53,651 nucleotides of DNA. Source: SBBG01 sp033717875. GTDB lineage: Bacteria; Pseudomonadota; Gammaproteobacteria; Ga0077554; Ga007554. The notes under the pieces are model-generated. The model saw nothing but the letters and a program-made list of their open reading frames with translations, was not told the DNA's origin and ran no database searches. The translations under genes were made by a program, and so were the position numbers. The stretch lies in assembly GCA_033717875.1 (NCBI GenBank), contig JADDKJ010000022.1:1-53651 (forward strand). Direction: 5' to 3'. Shown piece after piece: positions 39,184-49,708 of the stretch; the stretch's first letter is position 1; each line of letters starts with the position of its first letter.

Positions 39184-41748
39184 CTACTTGCCGCTCTCCC
39201 GCAACTTCCTCTGCTCCCGCAACAAGCGCTGAAACTCCTCAGGCGTGATCTTCGGCTTGGAAAAGCGGGGCATTTCAATCTTCAGGGCGTTGCGGCTGAC
39301 TTCCCTTCCGCCATCCGGCCGCAACCGCACTAAATCATAAGAACCCAAGGGCAAGTCTTTCGGGATCTCCAGTTGGATTTTTCCGTCGCCCGCGCTGGTT
39401 TGCGCCACGGGGGGCAACAGCCTGACCGAAGTGATGATGTCCCCTCCCCCAAGCAAGGCCGCTCCGCTGGAGATTTCAATTCGAGTGGCGGGCTGGACCA
39501 AGGGATAAATGGCCTGAATGACAGGCTGAGCCGGATCGGCGATGTTGATCGCCAGCAAGCCGGAGTCGCGTGCCGTGGCATATAAGATCTCGCCCTCGAG
39601 CCTGAGATCGGACAAGGGTTCATCCGTGGCGAACAATCCGGTCTGCCGGAAGTCGCCGCCGGCGATGTCCAATATACGAATACCCGCGCCCCGCTCATGC
39701 ACAAACACCTCATTGCCACGCGCGCGAACCAGCAGCGCTTCCGTGGTGGATTTGTGGTGCAGCTTCTCTTTGTGCCGTGTATCGAACATCGCCAGACCAT
39801 GATCGGTGGCGAGAAAAACGCGTCCATTGTCGCCCCACACATCGTTGACCTTGTAGGCCGCCAACGGCCTGGTCTGCGCCGGATCCACCCCATCGACAAC
39901 GACCAGTCCACGGCTCGTCATAACATAGGCGCGCCCCTCATGGGTCCGCGCATTCAGCGCCCCGCCGGAAATCTTCACCTTGTCCACGACATGGGGCTGA
40001 TACGGATTACGGACATCGACCCGCATCAGACCTTCATCGGCGCCGCCGTCCACCGCAAGATATGCCAGCGATCCATCCAGCCAGATCGAGCGCACCGTAC
40101 CCTCGACATCCACCCCCGTCGCCCAAGTCGGATTGAGTGGATTGCTGATGTCGAACACCTGCATGCCGTTCGCACCATTGGCCGTGAAGGCGAATTTACC
40201 CTGCGCGGCGACCTGCGTCACCTGGCCCCGCGCATGATAATGGCCGGCCAGCGCAGGCCGCTTGGGAGCGCTGATATCAAGCACCGCGAAACCGCCCCAC
40301 CAGTCCCCGATATAGGCATGATCGCCCTTGAGGCCGATGCCCCAGGCCGCGCCGCTGGTATCGTAACTGCCGATGATGGCCGGATGGGTAGGATCAGTCA
40401 CGTCGATGACCTGCACCCCGGCGAACCAGTCTGTCACATAAGCCAGATCGCCTTGCAGCGCGATGGCGCGCGCATTTCCTGGCGTGGCGACATGCCCCAG
40501 CGGCTTGGGTTGGGCGGGGTTGCTGATGTCGAGCACGTAGAAACCCTGGTCGAAAAAGGCGGCATAGGCGACATTGCCGCGCACCACCACGTCCTCCGCC
40601 GCACCGCCGGGCGTGAACGCACCGATCTGCCGTGGCTGGCGCGGCTCGGAGACATCGAACACCAGGATGCCGGAGCTGTCGTCCGCGACAAACAGCGTAT
40701 TACCCGCCACATCCAGGCTCCACGCCTTGCCTGGCGTATCGACGTCGACGATGATTTGAGGGAAAGCAGGACGGCTGACATCGATAAGCTGAAAACCGCC
40801 GCGATGGCTGGCCAGATACAACACGTTGCCGACGAGCTTGGGCGTATAAGCCAGACCGTTGGTGGCGAGGCTCGCCACGGGCATGGGCCGGACGGGGTCC
40901 TTGACGTTCAACACCTGCAAACCCCAGTCGTCATCGGCGACGAAGGCGTAATCGCCCGCCACCCAGACACCCTTGGCCGATCCCGGCGTATGGTAGGTCG
41001 AGAGCAATCGCGGGCGGCGGGGATCGCGAATGTCGTAGAGATGCACACCGGAAAACCAATCCGCGACATAGGCGATGTCGTCACGAATAAACAAGCGCCG
41101 CTCGCCACCGAAATTGACGCCCTGCCCCACGTCCAGATTCTGGTTGGAAAAGTGCGGAGGCATCGCGGAAAAATCGATCACCTGCACCTTGGAAGGCATC
41201 GCCACCATCACATCATCCTCACCCTCCCCGAACCACGCATCCACGGCGTTCTCCGTGCCGCGCCAGATGGCGATTACCGACGGCAGAGAGGGCCGAGCGA
41301 TGTCGAGCAGGATCACCTCGGCGCAGTCGTTCCACACCACCGCCCGCTGCCCACGCATACGAACCCCGGCAACATTGCCCAGCCGACCGTGACTACCCAG
41401 CCATTTCGGATGGGATGGATCGGCGGTATCAAACACCGTCAAACCCCCGCCACGCGCCACCAGCGTCACATCACCCTGCACAGCCACGGCAACCGCGCCC
41501 GCCCACAATGCCGCTCCCTCCCTTGCCGTCGCGCCACGGACTGCGGGATCTGGCGGCAATGTCTGTTTAAGGAACGGACCGCCCGGCGTCAGCAGATACT
41601 GGCTGCCAGGCGAGGCCAGCCCCTCCACCATCACCCTGGCGGCGCGGCCATAAGGCACCGAATCAGGGACAACCGAAGCGGTCGCGGATTCCGCCGGCAT
41701 TGAAATCACCATCAACAGCAACACCAAGATACGGCACAGCATAAGCAC
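39184..41748 (-). CDS. LVIVD-repeat beta-propeller protein
   Basis: An 854-residue exported protein. A signal peptide (about 1-22) precedes a body built of at least twelve LVIVD-type repeats, each with a V/L-x-V-x-D/N-x-x-D/N-P strand: L-Q-V-L-N-V-K-D-P, V-Q-V-I-D-V-T-D-P, F-Y-V-L-D-I-S-N-P and M-Q-V-F-D-I-S-N-P are examples. These repeats fold into propellers that bind other proteins or cell-surface polymers. A charged C-terminal tail ends the protein. The start is a GTG at 41748 with AAAGGA upstream; an ATG at 41742 is possible. It is divergent from the second PEP-CTERM gene. Confidence 0.85.
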   Translation of the reverse strand: MLMLCRILVLLLMVISMPAESATASVVPDSVPYGRAARVMVEGLASPGSQYLLTPGGPFLKQTLPPDPAVRGATAREGAALWAGAVAVAVQGDVTLVARGGGLTVFDTADPSHPKWLGSHGRLGNVAGVRMRGQRAVVWNDCAEVILLDIARPSLPSVIAIWRGTENAVDAWFGEGEDDVMVAMPSKVQVIDFSAMPPHFSNQNLDVGQGVNFGGERRLFIRDDIAYVADWFSGVHLYDIRDPRRPRLLSTYHTPGSAKGVWVAGDYAFVADDDWGLQVLNVKDPVRPMPVASLATNGLAYTPKLVGNVLYLASHRGGFQLIDVSRPAFPQIIVDVDTPGKAWSLDVAGNTLFVADDSSGILVFDVSEPRQPRQIGAFTPGGAAEDVVVRGNVAYAAFFDQGFYVLDISNPAQPKPLGHVATPGNARAIALQGDLAYVTDWFAGVQVIDVTDPTHPAIIGSYDTSGAAWGIGLKGDHAYIGDWWGGFAVLDISAPKRPALAGHYHARGQVTQVAAQGKFAFTANGANGMQVFDISNPLNPTWATGVDVEGTVRSIWLDGSLAYLAVDGGADEGLMRVDVRNPYQPHVVDKVKISGGALNARTHEGRAYVMTSRGLVVVDGVDPAQTRPLAAYKVNDVWGDNGRVFLATDHGLAMFDTRHKEKLHHKSTTEALLVRARGNEVFVHERGAGIRILDIAGGDFRQTGLFATDEPLSDLRLEGEILYATARDSGLLAINIADPAQPVIQAIYPLVQPATRIEISSGAALLGGGDIITSVRLLPPVAQTSAGDGKIQLEIPKDLPLGSYDLVRLRPDGGREVSRNALKIEMPRFSKPKITPEEFQRLLREQRKLRESGK

Positions 41749-41794
41749 GCGATTCCTTTGGTAACTCTTTAAATCAATGGCATATTACAAGGAA

Positions 41795-41809
41795 TGGCGT
41801 GTTCCTTGC
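41795..41809 (+). promoter_or_regulatory. Sigma-54 (-24/-12) promoter of PEP-CTERM gene 2
   Basis: TGGCGT at 41795-41800 and TTGC at 41806-41809 again have GG-N10-GC spacing. The predicted start site is about 41820, with a leader of about 186 nt. It lies in the 258-bp divergent region between the LVIVD gene and the PEP-CTERM gene. Confidence 0.68.
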
Positions 41810-42006
41810 GAGGAACAATTTTCTTGGCGCCGCTTCCTGGCCAACAAAAAACAAGTTGCATTTTGCATATTTTTATGCGAGATTTGGAAAGGGTCATTAG
41901 GCTTAAAGATCGATCCAACAAGAATGGTGTTGTCCGCGACAAGGGATACGCGGGGGTAAAGACGGTCTTAACACCTGATTTTTGACTGACAAGGAGGAAG
42001 CAAACC

Positions 42007-42558
42007 ATGAAAAAACTGGCCACCACGGTAATGGGAACGGCTCTGGCACTGTCATGCGGTGCAGCACAGAGCGCCAATTCCAGCTATGACATAGGAACCC
42101 TCGGCACTACGCTCTTCAACAATACTTTTGCCGTAGCCCCGGGTCCTTTTCCGAACATATTCCTTGATGAACACACCTTTGACCTGACCGGTCCGCTCCC
42201 TTCCATGGTTCAGGGAAACATAAAGGAATTTCAGTTCGGGTCGCTGCTTGACATCGCCAATGGAATGTTCAGCTTGGGCGTTTTCGACAGCAGCAATAAC
42301 CAGATAACCGACGCCAATGCCGACCCTCTCGTCTTCCAAGGCACACTGAACCCCGGCAATGACTATTATTTCGGTGTGCTGGGCATGACGACCGGCTCCG
42401 CAGGCGGCGCGTATTCGCTTAGCGCGATCGCCCAGCCGGTTCCCGAAGCCGAAACCTGGGCAATGATGGCAGCCGGCCTCGGACTGCTAGGCTGGTATTT
42501 TTCTTCCCGTCGCCGCACGACCGAGGAGCACCCGGAAGGTTTGCCTGCCGCCGCCTGA
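42007..42558 (+). CDS. PEP-CTERM sorting domain protein (FxDxF-like)
   Basis: A 183-residue secreted protein. Signal peptide about 1-23 (ends Q-S-A). A body with I-F-L-D-E-H-T-F-D resembles the FxDxF family, whose members include a C-terminal sorting tail. The tail here is V-P-E-A-E-T-W-A-M-M followed by a hydrophobic helix and S-R-R-R, with a 13-residue extension after the basic cluster that is unusual. An exosortase elsewhere in the genome would process it. AAGGAGG precedes the ATG. Confidence 0.88.
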   Translation: MKKLATTVMGTALALSCGAAQSANSSYDIGTLGTTLFNNTFAVAPGPFPNIFLDEHTFDLTGPLPSMVQGNIKEFQFGSLLDIANGMFSLGVFDSSNNQITDANADPLVFQGTLNPGNDYYFGVLGMTTGSAGGAYSLSAIAQPVPEAETWAMMAAGLGLLGWYFSSRRRTTEEHPEGLPAAA

Positions 42559-42584
42559 TCTTGGCCCACTCATGAAGTAACCGC

Positions 42585-42621
42585 AAAAGCCGTAGCGCTC
42601 TCGCTACGGCTTTCTTATTTT
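42585..42621 (+). terminator. Terminator after PEP-CTERM gene 2
   Basis: AAAGCCGTAGCG pairs perfectly with CGCTACGGCTTT around CTCT, followed by CTTATTTT. It may also serve the leftward operon that ends at 42689. Confidence 0.9.
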
Positions 42622-42688
42622 CACGCCCACCTCACCATAATTCCGAGCCCGGCAATCCCGCCCTTCGCCCTTGCACTGAAACCCCGAA

Positions 42689-44143
42689 CTATCCGGCCAC
42701 CCGGCAGCGGCGCAAACCGCGCGCGGCCAGAACGGCGAGCAACAGGGCCGGTGCGCCGATGCCTATCAACGCTGATATGACGCGGGAAAGCGTCCCGCTG
42801 CCGTGGTAGTCGATGAAACCGAATCGCGGGAAACTGCCGTAGTCGTCCGTTGTCAGCATCCGCTCGGCCTGCGCCCTGGAAATGAAGAACTCGCGCCACT
42901 CCTGGTGAAAGCGATCCACCTGGGCGAAGAATGAGCGATAGCGGCTGCGCCCGGTGCCGGCGATTTCCGCCAGGGCATCGTGCATGAGCAGCGCCGGCGA
43001 CACGTAGGCAAGGCGCTCGGCCAAGGCATGCTGACGCTGTAGCTGGGCCTCATGAGCGGTCATGATCTTTTCCGAACGGTCCGTGGCGGCAAGCTGCACG
43101 GCGAGACGGCGCAGGGTGCGTTCGCGGTAGCTGCCGCGCCGCAACTCTTCCCCTTGCGGATGCTCGTCCTGGTAGCGGGCCAGGGCGGCATCGCGCTCAC
43201 GATCGGCATCGGCCGAGGCGGCGCGCACCGCCAGCACCATCTCAGCCCGCGAAGGCGAGGGATAGCGCGCTTCGGCCCAGGCATTGATGAGGGAAGGCAC
43301 GATCAGCAGCACCGCTATCCAGGCCGCCACCAGCAGCAGGGCGTTATAGGCCGAATCGCGTCCCAGACCGTTCACAGCGGCAGCCAGCACTGCCCAGAAT
43401 GCGCCATAGACGATGATCGCCAGCACCAATCCCGCCAGCGCCTGACCGGCACTGGCCAGAGCGCCGCCAACGATAAAGGCGAGACCGGCGAGAACCGCCG
43501 CGACCGTGATCAGCATGGGAATCCCGGCGCGCACCAGCAACTTGCCGATCATCACGGTGCGCACCTGCACCGGACAGGATACGGTCAGCGCCAAGGTACC
43601 CTGCTCACGCTCGCCGGAGACAAGGTTGTAGGTCAAGGCAAGTATCCACAGCGGATAAACAAACACCAGCACGAAGGCAAGATCGAAGGAACCGCTGAGA
43701 AGATGCGCCGGATTGGCGATCTCGTCGGCGAAAAAGAAGGTGTCCTTGCTCCCGGACGAGACCCGCAGCGTTGCCGGATAAAGGTCGCTTTGTCCGATGG
43801 CGGTGATGGCCAGAGGTTGCGCCGGCAATGCCACATGGGTAGCCGCCGACCCGCCACCGACGAAAAGCGCATTGCGCGGATCTCGGAACGGCGCGTCGGG
43901 AGGCGCGGCCCGGCCGGCTTCGATGTCATCCAGGCCCTTGCGCAGTTTCACAAGGCGCTCCTGCTCTTCAACGCTCGCGGCGGCGACGGTGGCCGCCTGA
44001 CGCTCGACCAGGTTTCCGCCATTGTGCAGGGCATAGGCAACCATTCCCAGGATCATCGCCAACACCAGCCACAGGGCTGGATCCAGGCGCAGGACGCGCC
44101 ATTCGTAGCGCATTACCGTCATTAAAAGATTCATGTTTTGCAT
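42689..44143 (-). CDS. ABC-2 type permease, DUF3526-like, second copy
   Basis: A 484-residue inner-membrane protein of the exporter permease type. One N-terminal helix (about 20-40), a long periplasmic region with mixed charge, then a cluster of five helices from about 155 to 300, a further charged region and a last helix near the C-terminus. The V-S-G-E-R-E-Q-G-T-L motif is typical of ABC-2 permeases contacting the ATPase. The start at 44143 gives the expected N-terminus; a longer reading would overlap the preceding gene. It is last in the operon, 10 bases after its paralogue. Confidence 0.82.
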   Translation of the reverse strand: MQNMNLLMTVMRYEWRVLRLDPALWLVLAMILGMVAYALHNGGNLVERQAATVAAASVEEQERLVKLRKGLDDIEAGRAAPPDAPFRDPRNALFVGGGSAATHVALPAQPLAITAIGQSDLYPATLRVSSGSKDTFFFADEIANPAHLLSGSFDLAFVLVFVYPLWILALTYNLVSGEREQGTLALTVSCPVQVRTVMIGKLLVRAGIPMLITVAAVLAGLAFIVGGALASAGQALAGLVLAIIVYGAFWAVLAAAVNGLGRDSAYNALLLVAAWIAVLLIVPSLINAWAEARYPSPSRAEMVLAVRAASADADRERDAALARYQDEHPQGEELRRGSYRERTLRRLAVQLAATDRSEKIMTAHEAQLQRQHALAERLAYVSPALLMHDALAEIAGTGRSRYRSFFAQVDRFHQEWREFFISRAQAERMLTTDDYGSFPRFGFIDYHGSGTLSRVISALIGIGAPALLLAVLAARGLRRCRVAG

Positions 44144-44153
44144 ATGTGTTTTT

Positions 44154-45634
44154 CTAAAGTGGCCGCAGGCGGCGAACCGCATACACGGCGAGCAGACCCG
44201 CAACGAGGCACCAGCTCACCAGAATCAGCAGATTGACGGCCTGCGCCGACAATGCCCACCCTGCCTGCGGCGGACGATAGGAAAAGGCGGAAATGCGCGC
44301 CCACAGCTCGGGGCCGGCAACATAAGTGGGATCGCCGTAACGCCCGTGGTGGATAAGATCGTCGCTGACGATGGTTTGTATCGCGCGCCGATGCTGCTCG
44401 GCGGCGCGGGTGAAATGATACTGCCCACGCGTATCCGATCCTGCCAACCCCATCGAATACGGTTGTATCGCCAGAAAAGGAAACACAAAACCAAATGCCG
44501 CGCGCCAGCGATCCTGACGGTCATAAGCCTCCGGCAAGGCGCCGAAATGGCGATCAAAGATGCGATAACCGTTCTCGTCATCCTGGCGCAGGGACAAGCC
44601 GCGAAAATTCACCGGCAGGTCTTCGACACGCGTCACACCATACTGTTTCAGCACCTGATCACGGAATGCGACGAAGGCCGGGTGGCTCTCGTCGTGGCCG
44701 AAGGTCTTTTTCTTGTCTTGCGCGATGGCTTGCCGGAACTCGAGCGCGGTGGGCAGCGGCAAGGCATCGCGCACCACATCGGTCATCACACGCGGCACAA
44801 GAAATCCGTTCACCAGCCAGAAGGCGAGCAGGCCAACCAGCGCCACGCGGGAAGTCCGGGAAAACGCCGAGACCGCCAGCGCCAGCGCGGCGAAGCCGGC
44901 AAGATAGAGAACGTAACCGAGCGCCAGCCAGACAAGACGCGTCACTTGATCACCGAGCGAAAACATCGACGCATCGGCGAACATGAAGCAGCAAATCAGT
45001 ATCCCGATGAACGCCGGCGACAGCATCGCCACCAGCACGCCGATAATCGCCAGCCCCTTGCCGGCAAGCAAGTCGATCGGCCGCACACCCAGACTCAAAA
45101 GCTGGCGCAGCGTACCGCGCTCGCGCTCCCCTGAAAAAGCGGCAAAGCCCAACATGATGGCCACCAGCGGCATCACCGCTTGCAGCACGAAGGCCAATGA
45201 AAGACTGCCCAGACGCGCCGATAAAGGATTGTCGCGCGCAGCCCGGAACTGCACCTCGTTCTGCCTGTGCGCTTCCAGCCAGACGGCACTGCCGACATAG
45301 GCGTCTATGCCCGGATCGGCGAGGGCCAGCGGACTTTGCGGCTTGAACGCGTATTGCCCGAAATGCGCCGCGGCATGAGGGTCCTTGGCGCCCTGCCCGG
45401 TCCAGATCTGGCGGTCGGCCTGCGCCGCGGCGGCGCGGTCACGGTCCGTGCGCTGCACTTGCTCTACGCCGAAGATGAGCGCGCAGATCATGAGCAGCAG
45501 CGTGAGCGCCGCCAGCCAGCGGAAACGCGCGTCGCGGTGAATATCGAACCATTCCTTGACAGCCACGGTACGCACGATACGCCAACGGCTGGCACCGGTT
45601 GCCGCGCCCGCGGCGATATCGGCGGCCACGGTGC

Positions 45635-45638
<4 letters not shown>
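44154..45638 (-). CDS. ABC-2 type permease, DUF3526-like, first copy
   Basis: A 494-residue membrane protein with the same layout as its neighbour: N-terminal helix near 40-60, long extracytoplasmic segment, helices from about 165 to 300, and a C-terminal helix. It has S-G-E-R-E-R-G-T-L-R-Q-L, the coupling motif. The two permeases would form a heterodimer with the ATPase encoded just upstream, whose stop codon overlaps its start (ATGA). Confidence 0.82.
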
Positions 45639-46351
<713 letters not shown>

Positions 46352-46366
46352 GGCGCATAGCCTCCC

Positions 46367-48676
46367 TCAGAATTTCACAATCACTTCGCCAAACACGCTG
46401 CGGCCGGGCATTTGCCCGAAGCTCTGGAAATATCTCTTGTCGAGAATATTGTTGACCGCCAGCGAGAGCGAAACCTTCTTCCATCCGCTATAAACGGCCT
46501 TGGCGTCGACGGTGGTATAGGGGTCTATCCCGCCGCGCACGCCCCTGGCGACATCGGCATTATCGTCGCGGCTGAACGCATCCCCCACCCGCCTCAAGAC
46601 CAGCGTGCCCTTGTAATCCTGGGCGTGCAGATCAACGCCTATGTTGTAGATATGTTCGGGTATCTGGGGAATCGTCTTACCGGCAAGTTCGGGCCGGGTC
46701 GTGCTGCGCGTGATGGTGGCATCCATCCATGTGGCGTTGGCGAACACGTCGAGATACGGCGTGATGCGTTGCAGCACATCGAACTCGACGCCTTTGGTTT
46801 CACCCTCCGCGGCGTTCTCCAGCACCTGTACCGTTGGCGACGCGCCTGGCGGTGTCGTGGCGCGACGGTAAATAAGATCTTTCAGCGTATTGTTGAAATA
46901 CGTCGCACCGACGCGGGTCGCCGTGGGGAAATACTGGACGATACCCGCTTCCCACGAAGAAACTTTTTCCGGCTTCAGCTCGGGATTGCCGATGGTTTGC
47001 GTCGTGCCATGGCTCGAATTGACGTAGAGTTCATCCAGGGTCGGAGGACGAAACGCGGTCGCCGCCGACGCGCGCAGCGTAGTGCTCGATAGCGGAGAAT
47101 AAACGACCGAGAGTTTCGGGTTGAAGGAAGTCTGGCTCCGATCGCTGAAGCGCGTCACGGGGTTGGGTCCCAGTTCCTGGAAACCACCGGTGTTGCTCCA
47201 CCGGTCATAGCGCGCACCCAGGAACACATTCAGATTGTCCAGCACCTTCAACTGATCCTGAACATAGATCGCCTGGGTCTCCTGCTTGCCGCCACTCGCG
47301 CTGGCCAAGCCGATCACCTCTGGAACACGCCGGTCGAAGATCACCGGAATCTTTTGCTTGCCGTCGGCCGTTTGATAAAGCAACCCGGCCGTCAGCAGAT
47401 TGCGTTCACCGAGTTGAAAATTGCCCAGCACTTCGGCGTGAATCGCATCCGAATCCCTGTCGCGCGTGGTCCAGCGCGATGATCCCAGACCCAGCGCTGC
47501 GGGAAGCGCACGGAATTCGGTTTCCCGGTTGAACTGCTTGGAATAGCCGAGATTGGCCTTGAGAGTGATCGCCGGGCTGATGTCGATGCTGTACTTGAGG
47601 GCATACATGCCGGCTTCGTTCTTGCGAGTGATGGGAAAGAAGTTGCTCTCGGACAACGTCACACGATTTCCTTCGATGTTGAGATTCCCGCTCGTGACAG
47701 GCATGCCCGTGGCATCGCGCAAATAGGTGTTATACGTCGGCTGATCCAGCGACCATTCGCCGTAGAGTGCGGTGAAAGAGAGGTTTGAATAGGGCGTGGG
47801 ATCGAAGCTGATCTTGCCGATGAAGGAGTCACGATCAAATTTTTGCCTGCCGCCATCGCCAACCGTGTAGAGGGTCTGCTGCCCGGTGACATCGCGTGTC
47901 TCCCTGTAGCCGGTGACCGGGATCTCGCCTCCGCTCACGGACGTGCTTCCGCGCGGTCGCTCGATGGTCGAAACGACATACCCATCCGTCTGCCAACGAT
48001 CGAAGCCGACGATAAAACTCAGGCGATCAGAAAGTATCCGGTTACCGTATTGAAGATGATAATTGCTGGTGCCGAACGTGCCGTAACCCGCGCGCGCCCG
48101 CGCCGTTTCCTTTTGCGGCGTGGCGACGATGCTATTGATCACGCCACCCAGCGCATAGCCGCCATAGAGCGCCGAATAGGGACCACGCACCACCTCGACC
48201 CGCTCGATCTCATCGACGGGCAGCTCACTCCAGGGCACGCTTCCGGTGATGCCGCTGTTCAGCGGTATCCCGTCCAGCATCATGAGTGTTCGCTGCTGGC
48301 CCTGAAAACCGCGCATGATGGTCGTGGTGTGATTATCCACCGGCCCCCGGAACTTCAAGACATGCACACCCACCTCGTTGCGCAACGCTTCGTCCAATGT
48401 CGGTGCATGCTTTCTTTGCATCTCTTCCTGTGTCAGCACCGTGGTGCTGGCCGGCGCCTTGTCGACATCCTGCTTGGTGCGCGTCGCCGTTACGGTCACC
48501 TTGTCGAGGGTGAGCGGGTTGCGTTTTTCATCCTCCGCCAAAGCCACACAGGGAAAGCCGATAGCGCATGACAACGCCACTCCCCCGGCAACCCACCCCC
48601 TGCTCGCTGTGCATCCGATTGTTCGATACACCCGCGCATGGCTGCCAGATGCGCGTGCTGATATTTTTTGCTTCAT
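46367..48676 (-). CDS. TonB-dependent outer-membrane receptor
   Basis: A 769-residue receptor. The signal peptide is long (about 1-47, ending A-L-A). The TonB-box region T-V-T-A-T-R precedes a plug domain (about 70-190: L-D-E-A-L-R-N-E-V-G-V-H-V, M-L-D-G-I-P-L-N and I-E-R-V-E-V-V-R-G-P-Y-S-A-L-Y-G). The C-terminal barrel has L-K-P-E-K-V-S-S-W-E-A-G and ends V-K-F. The gene lies between a peptide-type ABC importer and an ABC-2 exporter. Gaps are 15 bases on each side. Substrate probably is a peptide, opine metallophore or metal complex taken up by the importer. Confidence 0.92.
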   Translation of the reverse strand: MKQKISARASGSHARVYRTIGCTASRGWVAGGVALSCAIGFPCVALAEDEKRNPLTLDKVTVTATRTKQDVDKAPASTTVLTQEEMQRKHAPTLDEALRNEVGVHVLKFRGPVDNHTTTIMRGFQGQQRTLMMLDGIPLNSGITGSVPWSELPVDEIERVEVVRGPYSALYGGYALGGVINSIVATPQKETARARAGYGTFGTSNYHLQYGNRILSDRLSFIVGFDRWQTDGYVVSTIERPRGSTSVSGGEIPVTGYRETRDVTGQQTLYTVGDGGRQKFDRDSFIGKISFDPTPYSNLSFTALYGEWSLDQPTYNTYLRDATGMPVTSGNLNIEGNRVTLSESNFFPITRKNEAGMYALKYSIDISPAITLKANLGYSKQFNRETEFRALPAALGLGSSRWTTRDRDSDAIHAEVLGNFQLGERNLLTAGLLYQTADGKQKIPVIFDRRVPEVIGLASASGGKQETQAIYVQDQLKVLDNLNVFLGARYDRWSNTGGFQELGPNPVTRFSDRSQTSFNPKLSVVYSPLSSTTLRASAATAFRPPTLDELYVNSSHGTTQTIGNPELKPEKVSSWEAGIVQYFPTATRVGATYFNNTLKDLIYRRATTPPGASPTVQVLENAAEGETKGVEFDVLQRITPYLDVFANATWMDATITRSTTRPELAGKTIPQIPEHIYNIGVDLHAQDYKGTLVLRRVGDAFSRDDNADVARGVRGGIDPYTTVDAKAVYSGWKKVSLSLAVNNILDKRYFQSFGQMPGRSVFGEVIVKF

Positions 48677-48691
48677 CGTTGTTAATCTCCT

Positions 48692-49708
48692 TTATGGTTT
48701 GGTTCGAGAAATATTGGGAAAATGACAGGCCACAAGGTGGCCGGTGCGAATCTCGCGCAGCACCGGTGTTTCTTCCTGGCAAAAACGTTGTACGGATGGG
48801 CAGCGATCCTGGAAGATACATCCTCTTTCGGGCGGCGCATCCAGTCCGCGCGGTTGCACGGGCGTCCTTGCGCTCGCGATCCTGTCGCTGGCCGCGACCT
48901 TCAGCGCCTGGGTATAAGGATGCGCCGGCTGGAACAGGACATCGCGCCGGTCTCCCTGCTCGATGATCTTTCCTCTCAGCATCACCGCGACCTTGTCGCA
49001 AACATGATTGACCACCGCCAGATCATGAGAGATCAACAAATAGGTCAAGCCGTATTGTTCCTTCAAGGAACACAGCAGATTGATGATCTGCGCCTGTACC
49101 GATTTATCGAGCGCCGACACCGGTTCATCACAGACCAGAAATTGCGGGCGCAGCGCGATCGCCCTGGCGATACACGCCCGCTGCCGCTCTCCGCCACTGA
49201 GCTGATGGGGATAGGCATTCATCACGCGCTCGGGCAAACCGACATCGCGCAACAAATTCGCCACTCGCTGCTTGCGTTCTTCCACATCGGCCACATCGAA
49301 ATTGACCAGGGGTTCTTCGATACTGGCGCCGACGGACATCAATGGATCGAGCGCGCTGTAAGGATTTTGGAAAACGATTTGCATTTGCCGGCGCAGGCCG
49401 CGCAACGCTTTCTTGCCAAGCGCCCCCAGATCGGCGCCCGACATCACAACCTTTCCCGACGTGGGCCGTTGCAGCGCAACCGCCATGCGCGCCAAGGTGC
49501 TTTTACCCGACCCGCTTTCGCCGACCAGACCCCATGCCTCGCCGGCACGTATGCGCAAAGTCACATCCGCCACGGCCGTAATCCGCGAGCTGCCGCCGCC
49601 CCACAGATTGCCAGCGGTGCGATATTCCTTGGTGACGTTGCACAGCGCCAGAAAGGAAAGGTCCGCGGACGGATTACGTTTTTCCGCACATGTACGCTTA
49701 GAAGACAT
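48692..49708 (-). CDS. Peptide/opine/nickel ABC transporter ATPase, DppF/OppF-like
   Basis: A 338-residue ATPase with Walker A G-E-S-G-S-G-K-S-T, signature L-S-G-G-E-R-Q-R, Walker B F-L-V-C-D-E-P-V-S-A-L-D and S-H-D-L-A-V-V. The C-terminal Cys-containing oligopeptide-type extension (G-C-I-F-Q-D-R-C) is present. The start at 49708 overlaps the end of the DppD-like gene by 11 bases. Part of a DppBCDF-type importer. Confidence 0.9.
   Translation of the reverse strand: MSSKRTCAEKRNPSADLSFLALCNVTKEYRTAGNLWGGGSSRITAVADVTLRIRAGEAWGLVGESGSGKSTLARMAVALQRPTSGKVVMSGADLGALGKKALRGLRRQMQIVFQNPYSALDPLMSVGASIEEPLVNFDVADVEERKQRVANLLRDVGLPERVMNAYPHQLSGGERQRACIARAIALRPQFLVCDEPVSALDKSVQAQIINLLCSLKEQYGLTYLLISHDLAVVNHVCDKVAVMLRGKIIEQGDRRDVLFQPAHPYTQALKVAASDRIASARTPVQPRGLDAPPERGCIFQDRCPSVQRFCQEETPVLREIRTGHLVACHFPNISRTKP

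Noticed and set aside
39697..41703. 668-codon plus-strand open frame opposite the LVIVD gene
   Set aside because: The repetitive propeller gene on the minus strand explains the open frame. The plus reading is rich in His and Arg, with no domain or start signal.
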